DNA of 38,989 nt, from IMG/VR virus record IMGVR_UViG_3300048583_000245, positions 1 to 38,989 of that record; one strand, written 5' to 3'. Source of the stretch: a virus. Below are positions 1 through 7,533 of the stretch, piece by piece. The position numbers and the translations under genes are program-made. The notes beneath the pieces are model-generated. The model saw only the letters and a list, made by a program, of their open reading frames with translations. It was not told the origin of the DNA and did no database searches. Every line of letters begins with the position of its first letter. The stretch's first letter is position 1.

Positions 1-142
1 TCGATTGATTGCAGGTCACGGACCCCAAAACGCCGGCAACCCATTCAAATTCGGGAAAGCCGAGGTTGTATCGCGCCGTCGATGCGCTGCCGGTCACCGC
101 GCCGGCAAAATCGGTCCAGGTGTTGGCGCCGGCCGGGCTGCG
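1..142. repeat. Terminal overlap, left copy
   Basis: Bases 1-142 match 38848-38989 at every position except one (T at 16, A at 38863). Joining the copies gives a 38847-bp circle and restores one uninterrupted tail-tip reading frame. The overlap is most simply an assembly closure of a circular or circularly permuted genome rather than a physical terminal repeat, because it lies inside a coding region and far from the terminase genes. The mismatch changes one codon from Ser to Thr. Confidence 0.95.
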
Positions 143-2761
143 TTGCCATTTGAAATCCATCGATCCGCTGTCCAGAATCGACCCGCTCAACAGATAATCA
201 ACCGGCGCCGTGCCATAAATGCTTTCGCCCGTCGCGGTCGTCACCGTCATCACATTCGACACCGCGACAAAACTCGTGCCGCTGACGGCATCAAGCGTGG
301 TATCCGTCGCGGTCTTCGCCCCTGTGCCGCCGCTCGATGCCTGCGCGGCGTTGGTGCGGGTGAACAGGATAGCCTGTTTCGGCTGCACCACACCATCAAC
401 CGTCACCTGCACCTCGATCACCGCCTGCGAACTGGTCAACGCGGTCGGCGTGATGTCTCCCTTGTTGGCGCTGCCTGCGGTGTTGTTGATCGTGGCGGTG
501 ATGCCGCCCTGCAGGGTGATGGCATAGGTGGTGCTATCGGCCGTCTTGATGTTCTGGCCGCCGCGCGTCACCCGCACCGAAACAGGCTCCAGATCACCGA
601 TGATGGCGCCCGCGGCTGTCGCGTCATAGGCTTGTGTCGGCGGCACGGCCACAATCACCTGCTGCGTCACCGTATTGTCGGCACCGCCCTCGGTATAGGC
701 CGCGCGAAAACTGGTGATCTGCGTCACCGCCCCGCCGCCATAGGCAGGCACTTCGAACAACATTTCAGCGGCGACGCAGTTCGGCAGCAGCGCCGCCTCC
801 AACCGCAAGGCGGTGACGCCCGGCGCGACCGAACCGCCGCCGTTGAAAGCCGTTGCGATGATATTGTCGGCGGCATCGCGCTGGCGCAGATACAGGCCGA
901 TCGGGCGCGCCGAACCGGCAATAAACACCTGCATCGACGCGAACAGCCGGCGGCCGGCCAGAACCGGGAAACTTATAAAGGGCGTGATGCCTGATCCGGT
1001 CGTCGTCTCAAACGCCCAGACCGATGACAGCCCGGCATTCGCTGCGACGCGCGAAAAACCGGCCGGCAACTCCCATCCTCCGACGCCTGACGCCAGGCCC
1101 CCGTCAAAGATCAGGTTGTCGCCGAAGGTGGCGTTGTTCTCCACCCCGATGTCGGTGCCCTTGGTGATCAGGAACGGCTGGTTCGCCGGCAGGTATGAAA
1201 CCGCCGGCACCACCGTCGGCACGCTGCCCACGTCGCCGCTGGTAAAGGCATAAATCGCCGGGTCTTCCTCCTGGAACACCATTTCGCAAAAGGCCCCGGC
1301 ATCGGCCTCGCTGTTCACCACGATGATCTTCTGCTGCACCACCCGGAACAGCTTGTCGGTGAAACCCAGCGCCGGGAACGTCCACCGCACCGGCTGGCCC
1401 ACCTCGGCCGCCCATCCGCGCGGGCCGACGGTGACCGAAAATGTGCCGCGGGTCTGGGCGCGGCGCAGCACCTGTTCGGCCACCTGCTGCGCCATGCGCG
1501 GATCCTGAAACAACGGCAGGTCCAGCCGCAGCGGCCGGTTGATGCCATCGGCGGCGGTCACGCTGCGCGTCGGATAGGGCGCCGACTGGTAAAGCGCCGC
1601 CCCGTTCGGGTCGGTCCAGCTGCCGCGCACGACGTTGTAACTCTCGCTCAACGGCGCAAAGGGCTGCCACTGATGCTCACCCAGAACATCGTCTTCGGTA
1701 AAGGTGACCAATGATCCGCCCAGGTCGTTGATCGCCATCCGAATGCCGATCTTGCCCCCGGCGTCGCGCAAAACGGCGTTCATGTGGGCACACAGCACGT
1801 TCAACACCCCGTTCGGGTCGTCATCGTCGCTGAACATGCCGTGGGTGGAATATCGCCGCCCGCCCAGCACGGTTTCATCACAGACATTGGCCGCGGCAAT
1901 CCAATCGGCCATCGCCAACCGGTTGACCGGCATCCCGACGCCGACCGAAACCACCCCGCCGATCCGCCAGCCGATAAGATAGGTCAGGGCCTGCAACGCC
2001 GGGTTGGTGCCCAGAACGGTCGCGCCATCGGAATATGCCCACGTCGCCGGATTGTCGGCCCGGTGGCTTCCCGATCCGCCAACGGTCGAATCGCGGCGCG
2101 GGTCATAAACCGGGGCGCCGCGGCCGATGATGGTCAGGCGGGCGGGAATGCCGGCGGCAAACGGGCTTTCGGCCTTCTTGCCGTTGCCGGTGCGCTTCAC
2201 CCGCATGACGATATAGGCGCAACCGGTCAGGCTGCAATTGGCGTTCCACACCGCGCCACCGTTGATCGGCACGCCGCTGCCGCTCACCCCCTCCGTCACG
2301 GCGGTCACGGTCAGATACCCGACATAATCGCCCTGCGCCCCGCCGGCGGCGGTCCAGATCGTCTTGTCCTCGCTGACGATGGTGTGAATGGCGTCAACCC
2401 GGTGCGCCGCCACGGCAATCACCAGGTCGATGAACTCCTGATCGGTGCCGCTGGCTTCCTGGTACACCCCATCGGTGGCCATGGCGGTTTCGCCGACCAC
2501 CAGCTTGCGCGGCGCCTGCGCGTTGAACGTCAGGTTCAGCCGCGAAAGCTGCCGCTGCTGCTGCCCGGCCAGCGCCTGTGTCGCCAGCCCGACCCCGGCG
2601 CTGATACCCAACCCGACGATACCGGTCAAAACCCCGGCGGCGGCGGCACTCGAAAGCCCGATGCTCAAAAGCGCGCTGCTCAACGCCGCGCCGACACCGG
2701 GAATGAACGCAACGGCTACCGCCCCCGCCACCGCAAGGATGCTGCCGATCGTCTTGCCCAT
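1..2761 (-). CDS. Tail tip / host-specificity protein (J-like), part before the circle junction
   Basis: This is the first 920 codons of a 955-residue protein that continues across the circle junction into 38741-38989 in the same frame. It starts at ATG 2761, four bases after the peptidase gene. The N-terminus (about residues 1-65) is a long Gly/Ala/Val-rich hydrophobic stretch followed by QQQRQLSRLNLTFNAQAPRK and LVVGETA. That opening is characteristic of J-type tip proteins in alphaproteobacterial siphophages and the gene transfer agent. The central part resembles a hub/baseplate core, and the C-terminal third (from about residue 590) is low-complexity, beta-rich sequence typical of receptor-binding appendages. 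By family it sits at the tail tip, binds the host and guides DNA entry. Its place after tape measure, distal tail, hub and peptidase genes supports the call. Confidence 0.88.
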   Translation of the reverse strand, partial: MGKTIGSILAVAGAVAVAFIPGVGAALSSALLSIGLSSAAAAGVLTGIVGLGISAGVGLATQALAGQQQRQLSRLNLTFNAQAPRKLVVGETAMATDGVYQEASGTDQEFIDLVIAVAAHRVDAIHTIVSEDKTIWTAAGGAQGDYVGYLTVTAVTEGVSGSGVPINGGAVWNANCSLTGCAYIVMRVKRTGNGKKAESPFAAGIPARLTIIGRGAPVYDPRRDSTVGGSGSHRADNPATWAYSDGATVLGTNPALQALTYLIGWRIGGVVSVGVGMPVNRLAMADWIAAANVCDETVLGGRRYSTHGMFSDDDDPNGVLNVLCAHMNAVLRDAGGKIGIRMAINDLGGSLVTFTEDDVLGEHQWQPFAPLSESYNVVRGSWTDPNGAALYQSAPYPTRSVTAADGINRPLRLDLPLFQDPRMAQQVAEQVLRRAQTRGTFSVTVGPRGWAAEVGQPVRWTFPALGFTDKLFRVVQQKIIVVNSEADAGAFCEMVFQEEDPAIYAFTSGDVGSVPTVVPAVSYLPANQPFLITKGTDIGVENNATFGDNLIFDGGLASGVGGWELPAGFSRVAANAGLSSVWAFETTTGSGITPFISFPVLAGRRLFASMQVFIAGSARPIGLYLRQRDAADNIIATAFNGGGSVAPGVTALRLEAALLPNCVAAEMLFEVPAYGGGAVTQITSFRAAYTEGGADNTVTQQVIVAVPPTQAYDATAAGAIIGDLEPVSVRVTRGGQNIKTADSTTYAITLQGGITATINNTAGSANKGDITPTALTSSQAVIEVQVTVDGVVQPKQAILFTRTNAAQASSGGTGAKTATDTTLDAVSGTSFVAVSNVMTVTTATGESIYGTAPVDYLLSGSILDSGSMDFKWQRSPAGANTWTDFAGAVTGSASTARYNLGFPEFEWVAGVLGSVTCNQS

Positions 2762-2765
2762 GGGG

Positions 2766-3164
2766 TCAGACTTTCCAGGCCATGGTGCAGGAAAGCGTCG
2801 GCAGGTGGGCCGCTCCGCCCTCGCCGATGAACATGGATTGCGCGCCCAGGCACAGCCCGGCGTTGCCCTGCTCATTCATCACCACGTCACCGCGCCCGGC
2901 AAAGGCCGGATGCACCGGCTCGCCCAGCGCCGCCGTCAGGGTGCCGGGCAGGTCGCCGGCGCCGTACAGGCGCAAAGCCCGCGCGGCACCGGCGGCGCTG
3001 CGATACTTGCCCCGGAACGGCGTATAGAAATCCCGGCCCGTCTGCGCCTTCACCACGGCGGCGGCAAAGCTGGCGCAATCGTACCGGCCATATTCGAAAG
3101 GCGCTGCCGCCCATTCATCGGCCACGGCCTGCACCGCTTCCTGCCACGCGTCGATCCGGGTCAT
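2766..3164 (-). CDS. Tail-tip cell-wall peptidase (NlpC/P60-like, DUF6950)
   Basis: A 132-residue protein. The N-terminal block FEYGRYDCASFAAAVV carries the DC motif of NlpC/P60-like cysteine peptidases. It is followed by the conserved TGRDFYTPFRGKY segment, by GRGDVVM where the family places residues near the catalytic His, and by a C-terminal AWKV. This pattern matches the DUF6950 group found in phage tail operons. The expected role is local cleavage of peptidoglycan during DNA entry, as for lambda gpK or gp14 of the Rhodobacter gene transfer agent. The ATG at 3164 overlaps the stop of the upstream hub gene (ATGA). I see the DC motif clearly. The catalytic His is not obvious in this short version, so activity is inferred. 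Confidence 0.8.
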   Translation of the reverse strand: MTRIDAWQEAVQAVADEWAAAPFEYGRYDCASFAAAVVKAQTGRDFYTPFRGKYRSAAGAARALRLYGAGDLPGTLTAALGEPVHPAFAGRGDVVMNEQGNAGLCLGAQSMFIGEGGAAHLPTLSCTMAWKV

Positions 3165-3784
3165 TTCAGCTGCGCGAATTCATCCAGCCGGAACGGCGCA
3201 CCGCCGCCCCCGCTCTGGATCCCGGATGCACTCTGAATGCCGTTGGCCGCCGCCCTGATCCGCGCCGCCGAAATATCGGCCGGGTCATGCTCGCCCTGGT
3301 CCTGATAGGTGCGGGCGCGCGGCTGGCTCAACAGCGCCAGGTAATTCTCGATGTTCAGTGAAACCGTCTGCCCGTTCGGATCGCCGGCAAAGCTGCAATC
3401 CATGATGTACCCGGTGTAATATCCCTCGATCACCACCGGCTGGAAATTGGCGTCGGCAAGGCCGCGCCACAGCCGGGCGATGCGCCCCCGCCAATTCGCC
3501 GGGTTGGCCATGGCAGAAAGAAAGGCGGTGTCGCCCCCGGGAATGCCCGAAAGTGTGGCCGTCACCGTGTCGCTTCCCCGGTCGGAATGCACCACCGGCG
3601 TCACCTCGACAAACGCCGCCGGCAGGCTTTCGAACGTCTGCCCGTCAAGGTCGGTGTCGCCGGTGCCGGTGATCGTCAGGTTCGCCGGCAGGGTCGTCAC
3701 CCGCACCACATCCCCGGCGATGTCGATGAACCCCACCCAGAACGGCCTGATTTCGCCGGTCAGGGATGATGCGGCAAAGGTCAT
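3161..3784 (-). CDS. Putative tail hub/baseplate protein
   Basis: A 207-residue protein beginning MTFAASSLTGEIRPFWVGFI. The start at 3784 is chosen because its ATGA overlaps the stop of the distal tail gene; the frame stays open a further 20 codons upstream. The sequence is rich in short beta strands (VVRVTTLPANLTITGTGD, QPVVIEGYYTGYI), with no membrane segments. It lies between the distal tail protein and the peptidase, the slot of gp13 (hub) in the Rhodobacter gene transfer agent, so a role in the baseplate hub is inferred from position. Its C-terminus is Gly/Ser-rich (SGIQSGGGGAPFRLDEFAQLK). I do not recognise a specific family with certainty. Confidence 0.65.
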   Translation of the reverse strand: MTFAASSLTGEIRPFWVGFIDIAGDVVRVTTLPANLTITGTGDTDLDGQTFESLPAAFVEVTPVVHSDRGSDTVTATLSGIPGGDTAFLSAMANPANWRGRIARLWRGLADANFQPVVIEGYYTGYIMDCSFAGDPNGQTVSLNIENYLALLSQPRARTYQDQGEHDPADISAARIRAAANGIQSASGIQSGGGGAPFRLDEFAQLK

Positions 3785-4401
3785 ACGATCTCTTCCAGGT
3801 CGAATGACGTCGGCTGGTAAATCCGCCCCGGTGCCACCTGCCACCCCAGCGCGGCGCCATTGGTCAGCCGCATGATGGCAAAGGGCAAATGCAGCGCAAC
3901 GGTGCTCACCCCCGGCATCAGGGACAGCGGCGGGTCAAAGGTGGCGGCATTCGAAACGCCGCTGCCGTTGGTCGTCAGGTCGGACGTCAGCACGGCCAGC
4001 CGCCAGCCGACACCCGATGCGGTGGAAAACCCGACCATGCTGCCGGCGCGCAACAGCGGCGTCTGGCTGGGCAACAGGCCGCTGGCGGTGAAGCTGTTGG
4101 CGGTGGGTGCCGATGCCAGCGGGAAAGGCCCGGCGGCCAGCGTCTGCGCCGATTCCACCGCCAGCAACAGGGTTTCGTTGACGGCTCCGCGCATCTGCGC
4201 CTGCCATGATCGCCACGCCAGAACATCGGCGGCGCTGCGCGGTGCCACCGTCACGGTCGCCCGCCATCCTTGGGTGACGGTGCCCCGGTCGATGATCGTC
4301 GCCCGCCCGGAATAGGCGGATTTCGAAGCCCATGCCGCGCGCGGCGGCTGGGTCCATTCGATGGATTGGATGCCGCGCGACGGCAGTGCGATCAACGCCA
4401 T
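3781..4401 (-). CDS. Putative distal tail protein
   Basis: A 206-residue protein directly after the tape measure gene, with ATG at 4401 overlapping the tape measure stop (TGATG). The N-terminus (ALIALPSRGIQSIEWTQPPR) and the beta-rich body (ATIIDRGTVTQGWRATVTVA) resemble proteins annotated as distal tail or gp12-like in alphaproteobacterial phages. Its length is close to gp12 of the Rhodobacter gene transfer agent. In that system the protein forms the ring joining the tail tube to the hub. There are no transmembrane segments or catalytic motifs. The function rests on gene order and overall character, not on a diagnostic motif. Confidence 0.65.
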   Translation of the reverse strand: MALIALPSRGIQSIEWTQPPRAAWASKSAYSGRATIIDRGTVTQGWRATVTVAPRSAADVLAWRSWQAQMRGAVNETLLLAVESAQTLAAGPFPLASAPTANSFTASGLLPSQTPLLRAGSMVGFSTASGVGWRLAVLTSDLTTNGSGVSNAATFDPPLSLMPGVSTVALHLPFAIMRLTNGAALGWQVAPGRIYQPTSFDLEEIV

Positions 4402-6128
4402 CAGCCGCGCCCTGCCGCCATCCGGGGCCGCGCCTGCCGCCGGGCAATGTCCGCCGCCGCCGCCTGCCCCGCCTGTGCCGATGCCACCCGCACCGTCTGG
4501 ACGAACAGGGGCGAAGGCTCGGTTTTAACCGTCACCTCCACCGCCTGCCGCCCGCCGCCCATCATGTCGTTCGGAATGATCATGCCGTCGGCCGGCGCCA
4601 CGAACCGTTCACGGCCCAGCTCGCCGACGTCATAGGAAAGGCCGGCCCTGACAGGACCACCACCGGCCCGCGCGCCGCCTAAAAATGAAGCGCCGACGTT
4701 CAGAATGGAACCCAGAATGCCGCCGCCGCCGCCCTTGCCGCCGGTCAACAGGCTCAACAGCCCCGATGCGATCAATTCGGCCGCCGCCGCGCGAATGCTG
4801 TTGATCAAGGCATCGCCCAACGATTGGCCCAGCACCAGCGCCTGGCCAAGGTTGCGGGAAAGGTCTTCGCCGAACCGCTGCCCGGCGTCCAGCAAGGCCG
4901 GGTCGATGATCTGCACGTTCGAAAGATCGACGGCGATGGTCGAAATCTCGCCGATCGTCGTGCTGAACCGCTCCGAATTGTCCAATATGTCCTGCAACCC
5001 CTGCGAAACCCCGCCGTCACGGCCCAGAACGTCCTGCAACGTATCCAGCCCGCCCAGCCGAACCGCGTTGGCGCTCAACCCGCCATAAATATCGGCAATC
5101 GCCTTGATCTGGCTGCTGGCGCGCCCGCCGCCCGCTGAAGATGGGCCATCACCTGGGAGGCGCCCGCCTGCGCCAAACCCCGGCAGGCCATTGGCATTAA
5201 GTTCGCCCGCCATGATTTCATCAAACAGGCGCGCATCCCGCCCTCTTTTCAGGACAGTTTGATCATTGGCCAAGACCGCACTGATAAAGCCGCTGTCGCC
5301 TAGGATTTCTGAAAAGCCCCGGCGAAAATCGCTAACAGTGCGCAAGGCATTTCCGGCTGCCGATGTCGCTACAATCAACGCTTGGGCAAATGCCAACACG
5401 CTGTCCGCATTTTTCACCACCGCGCTGGCAAACTGCGCGTCCAGAATCATCTTCATGCGGTCAAGCTGGTCGTTAACCGGCCCGGCCTTGCGCAAAAGCT
5501 GTTCGTCAAGAACGATGCCGTAACTTGCCGCCTCATTGGCCAAGGCGTCGAACCCTTCCGCCCCCTGCCCCAGCAACGCCGTCAGGCTGCCGGCGCTCTT
5601 GCCCATCGCCTCCAGCGTGGCGGCATTCTGCTGCTGCACCGTCGGCAGCTTTGATACACCCTCGGCAAAGGATTTCAGGACGTCATCAAGGCTGCGATAG
5701 CTGCCATCGGCGTTCTTGATGTTTACGCCCAGCTCGTTGAACAGGTCCAGCTGGGCCTTGCCGCCCTGCTGCGCCAGGCCAAGGGTGCGGGCAAACTTCG
5801 CCACCGCCGCATCGGCATCATCGACGCTGGATCCCGAAAGCTGCGCGGCAAAGCGGAATTCCTGCAACGCGCGGGTGCTGGCGCCGGTGCGGTCGGAAAG
5901 GTCGCTGATGGCGTCGGCATAATCCAGCGCGCGGCGCGTTTCATCGACCAGCTTGTCCACGGCAAAGCCGCCGATGAACGCCAACCCGGCCGCCTTGGCC
6001 GCGCCGAACGCCTTGTTCATCTGGCGTTCCATGCCTTCGACGGCGGTCGCCGCGCGCTTGGTGTTGGCGATGAACGACGAACTTTCGAGCGTCAAAGATG
6101 TATAGAGACTCCCGACCAAAGTGGCCAT
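4401..6128 (-). CDS. Tail tape measure protein
   Basis: A 575-residue protein starting MATLVGSLYTSLTLESSSFIANTKRA, the standard opening of short alphaproteobacterial tape measure proteins. Helical, Ala-rich sequence follows through about residue 300. A Gly-rich hydrophobic stretch lies near the C-terminus (ELIASGLLSLLTGGKGGGGG, then ILGSILNVGASFLGGA). After it come GELGRERFVAPADGMIIPND and AVEVTVKT, the usual tape measure tail. It sets tail length and may cross the host membrane during ejection. The length predicts a short siphovirus tail, somewhat under 100 nm by the usual rule of thumb. The middle (about 5190-5500) has lower G+C than the ends, suggesting a mosaic segment. The gene starts 15 bp after the HNH island. 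Confidence 0.88.
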   Translation of the reverse strand: MATLVGSLYTSLTLESSSFIANTKRAATAVEGMERQMNKAFGAAKAAGLAFIGGFAVDKLVDETRRALDYADAISDLSDRTGASTRALQEFRFAAQLSGSSVDDADAAVAKFARTLGLAQQGGKAQLDLFNELGVNIKNADGSYRSLDDVLKSFAEGVSKLPTVQQQNAATLEAMGKSAGSLTALLGQGAEGFDALANEAASYGIVLDEQLLRKAGPVNDQLDRMKMILDAQFASAVVKNADSVLAFAQALIVATSAAGNALRTVSDFRRGFSEILGDSGFISAVLANDQTVLKRGRDARLFDEIMAGELNANGLPGFGAGGRLPGDGPSSAGGGRASSQIKAIADIYGGLSANAVRLGGLDTLQDVLGRDGGVSQGLQDILDNSERFSTTIGEISTIAVDLSNVQIIDPALLDAGQRFGEDLSRNLGQALVLGQSLGDALINSIRAAAAELIASGLLSLLTGGKGGGGGILGSILNVGASFLGGARAGGGPVRAGLSYDVGELGRERFVAPADGMIIPNDMMGGGRQAVEVTVKTEPSPLFVQTVRVASAQAGQAAAADIARRQARPRMAAGRG

Positions 6129-6142
6129 AGTCGGGCTCCTTT

Positions 6143-6898
6143 CTACAGCAAGCGCGGGTTATCCGTCTCCCACGGCATCTTCGCAGCTTTGCGACGATTA
6201 CAATCAGGGCAGGACAGCACTAGGTTATTAGGTTTATTTGTTCCGAGCTTTGCCAGCGGAATTCTATGATCAACTTGATATTCGGTTAACTCACACTGGC
6301 ACCACCAGCACTTGCCATTTTGCATCTTTCGCAACGCGGCAATGTCGCGCTTGGAAAACGAACCCTCGGCATTTTTTTCACGCTCGCGGCGGCGCTGGTC
6401 AGTTCCGCGTCGAATTTGCGCGTACAGTTCCGGCTTCTTTAGTCGAGCATTTTCAATAGCTAATTTGTGCTTCGGCCCCTTCACAGGGTCTGTCCTGATC
6501 GCTCGCCGCTTATCCAGTTCTCGCTGGTGGTTGTTGTAGTACCAGGCCCGCGCGCGGTCAGGGTTCGCCTTTTTATATGCTGCCAGTCTCTTATTTCGGC
6601 ACGAAATGCACCGTCTGCTGAGGCCGCGCTTCCCTGTATCCGCCTTATGAAAAAACTCGTCGGTCTCGGGAAACTGCTGCCTGCAGCCTGAACAAGTGCG
6701 GTTGCCGTCGCTGTCTGCATAAACGGCCCGAGGGGCTTTTGGGCCGCTTGTTCGCCAGTGTGCGGTTGCTGCTACCCGACATGATTTGCACGTCGATGTG
6801 AGACCAAACCGCCCTAACTTCTGACGCACAAAAAACTCGGTCGTCGCTGGCTTTTCAATGCCGCACTTGGTGCAAACCTTGACAGGACCCTCGCTCAC
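6143..6898 (-). CDS. HNH endonuclease with zinc-ribbon repeats
   Basis: A 251-residue protein. Two N-terminal zinc-binding repeats are visible, CTKCGIEKP...FF...STCKSCR and CSGCRQQFPETDEFF...RCISCR. A Lys/Arg-rich helical linker follows. The C-terminal HNH nuclease reads CWWCQCELTEYQVDHRIPLA then NKPNNLVLSCPDCNRRK. The ancestral metal finger and the DH dyad are intact, so activity is plausible. G+C is visibly lower than in flanking tail genes, and the gene interrupts the normal chaperone-to-tape-measure order, both signs of recent arrival. It overlaps the upstream 113-residue gene by ATGA and probably shares its promoter. Free-standing HNH genes of this build are often mobile homing endonucleases; an exclusion role against related phages is possible. 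The cleavage target is unknown. Confidence 0.85.
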   Translation of the reverse strand: MSEGPVKVCTKCGIEKPATTEFFVRQKLGRFGLTSTCKSCRVAATAHWRTSGPKAPRAVYADSDGNRTCSGCRQQFPETDEFFHKADTGKRGLSRRCISCRNKRLAAYKKANPDRARAWYYNNHQRELDKRRAIRTDPVKGPKHKLAIENARLKKPELYAQIRRGTDQRRREREKNAEGSFSKRDIAALRKMQNGKCWWCQCELTEYQVDHRIPLAKLGTNKPNNLVLSCPDCNRRKAAKMPWETDNPRLL

Positions 6899-7236
6899 GA
6901 AGCCCGCGCCGCAACCGCCGCGAACAGCTTCATCAGCTGCTGTGTCTCCTTCATTTTCTCGATGGCCGCTTTGGAGGTGGCCGACGAGCTGATCTGATCC
7001 AGCGCCACGGCGATCCGTATGGCATTCTCGCGATATGCCTCTGGCAGCGCGGCCAAAGTCATCACCGCCACAAAGCCAGCAAGATCGGGCATTTCCGGCA
7101 GCATCGGCGCTGGACCTGGCAGCTTGGGCAAACCCGCCACCACCACATCGAAATCGGTGCCCTGGCTCTGCCGGACTGGCCGCTTTGCAGCGGTAGGTAG
7201 CGCCACCACGTTTGTGCTATGTCTGATATCAGCCAT
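6895..7236 (-). CDS. Hypothetical protein of the tail-region island
   Basis: A 113-residue protein of unknown function. I place the start at ATG 7236 because a GGAG ribosome-binding site lies about 7 bases upstream and because the 17 codons before it run into the divergent promoter. The N-terminal 40 residues are polar and likely disordered (NVVALPTAAKRPVRQSQGTD). The remainder is mostly helical (PDLAGFVAVMTLAALPEAYR, AIRIAVALDQISSS, AAIEKMKETQQLMKLF). It has no membrane segment or known motif. It is the first gene of a two-gene unit with the HNH gene, transcribed from a TTGACA promoter that overlaps an inverted-repeat operator. Its lineage is not recognisable; it could be an accessory (moron) protein. 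Confidence 0.7.
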   Translation of the reverse strand: MADIRHSTNVVALPTAAKRPVRQSQGTDFDVVVAGLPKLPGPAPMLPEMPDLAGFVAVMTLAALPEAYRENAIRIAVALDQISSSATSKAAIEKMKETQQLMKLFAAVAARAS

Positions 7237-7304
7237 GATCGTCTCCGCAGGACGGTTGAGGTTAGGGACGACTGGGTGTTGGAGCACCTTGTCGTCCCGT
7301 CCAC

Positions 7305-7346
7305 GTATTACGCGAAGTTATTGACTGCTGTCAACTCGTGTAATAC
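7305..7346. promoter_or_regulatory. Divergent promoters and inverted-repeat operator of the tail-region island
   Basis: Two arms face each other: GTATTACGCGAAGTT at 7305-7319 and AACTCGTGTAATAC at 7333-7346, an inverted repeat with one indel. Between the arms, TTGACA reads on the minus strand (7334 to 7329), with 17 bp to GTAATA at 7311-7306 as a weak -10 inside the left arm. TTGACT reads on the plus strand (7321-7326) toward the ribbon-helix-helix gene. This is a compact operator between divergent genes. Autoregulation by the ribbon-helix-helix protein is the natural inference. Confidence 0.65.
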
Positions 7347-7356
7347 ATGAACGATT

Positions 7357-7518
7357 ATGGTACGCGAAACCAAACTCCCCCAGCTTCTGCAATTCAGGGC
7401 GCCCGACCCGTTGGTGAAGGCGATAGATGACTGGCGTCGCGCCCAATCCGACATTCCTTCGCGCTCGGAATCAATCCGCCGGCTCGTAGAACAGGCACTC
7501 GACTTGCCGAAGCTCTGA
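7357..7518 (+). CDS. Small ribbon-helix-helix (Arc/CopG-type) regulator
   Basis: A 53-residue protein on the plus strand, against all neighbouring tail genes. It reads as strand-helix-helix: LLQFRAPD (strand), PLVKAIDDWRRAQ (helix A) and SRSESIRRLVEQAL (helix B), the fold of Arc/CopG/MetJ DNA-binding dimers. The length is typical of the family. The ATG at 7357 has no ribosome-binding site, and a start point expected from the TTGACT promoter would fall almost on the ATG, suggesting a leaderless message. The inverted repeat just upstream is the likely operator. Its job is probably to repress itself and the divergent 113-residue/HNH unit. An antitoxin role is less likely because no toxin-like partner is adjacent on the same strand. 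Confidence 0.8.
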   Translation: MVRETKLPQLLQFRAPDPLVKAIDDWRRAQSDIPSRSESIRRLVEQALDLPKL

Positions 7519-7533
7519 ACATCGGCGACGCCA

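Noticed and set aside
1-142. True physical direct terminal repeats
   Set aside because: The repeat lies within a coding gene, far from terminase, and has the size of an assembly overlap; circular closure explains it.
5-994. A 329-codon plus-strand frame at the left end
   Set aside because: Antisense to the tail tip gene, which is continuous over the circle junction.
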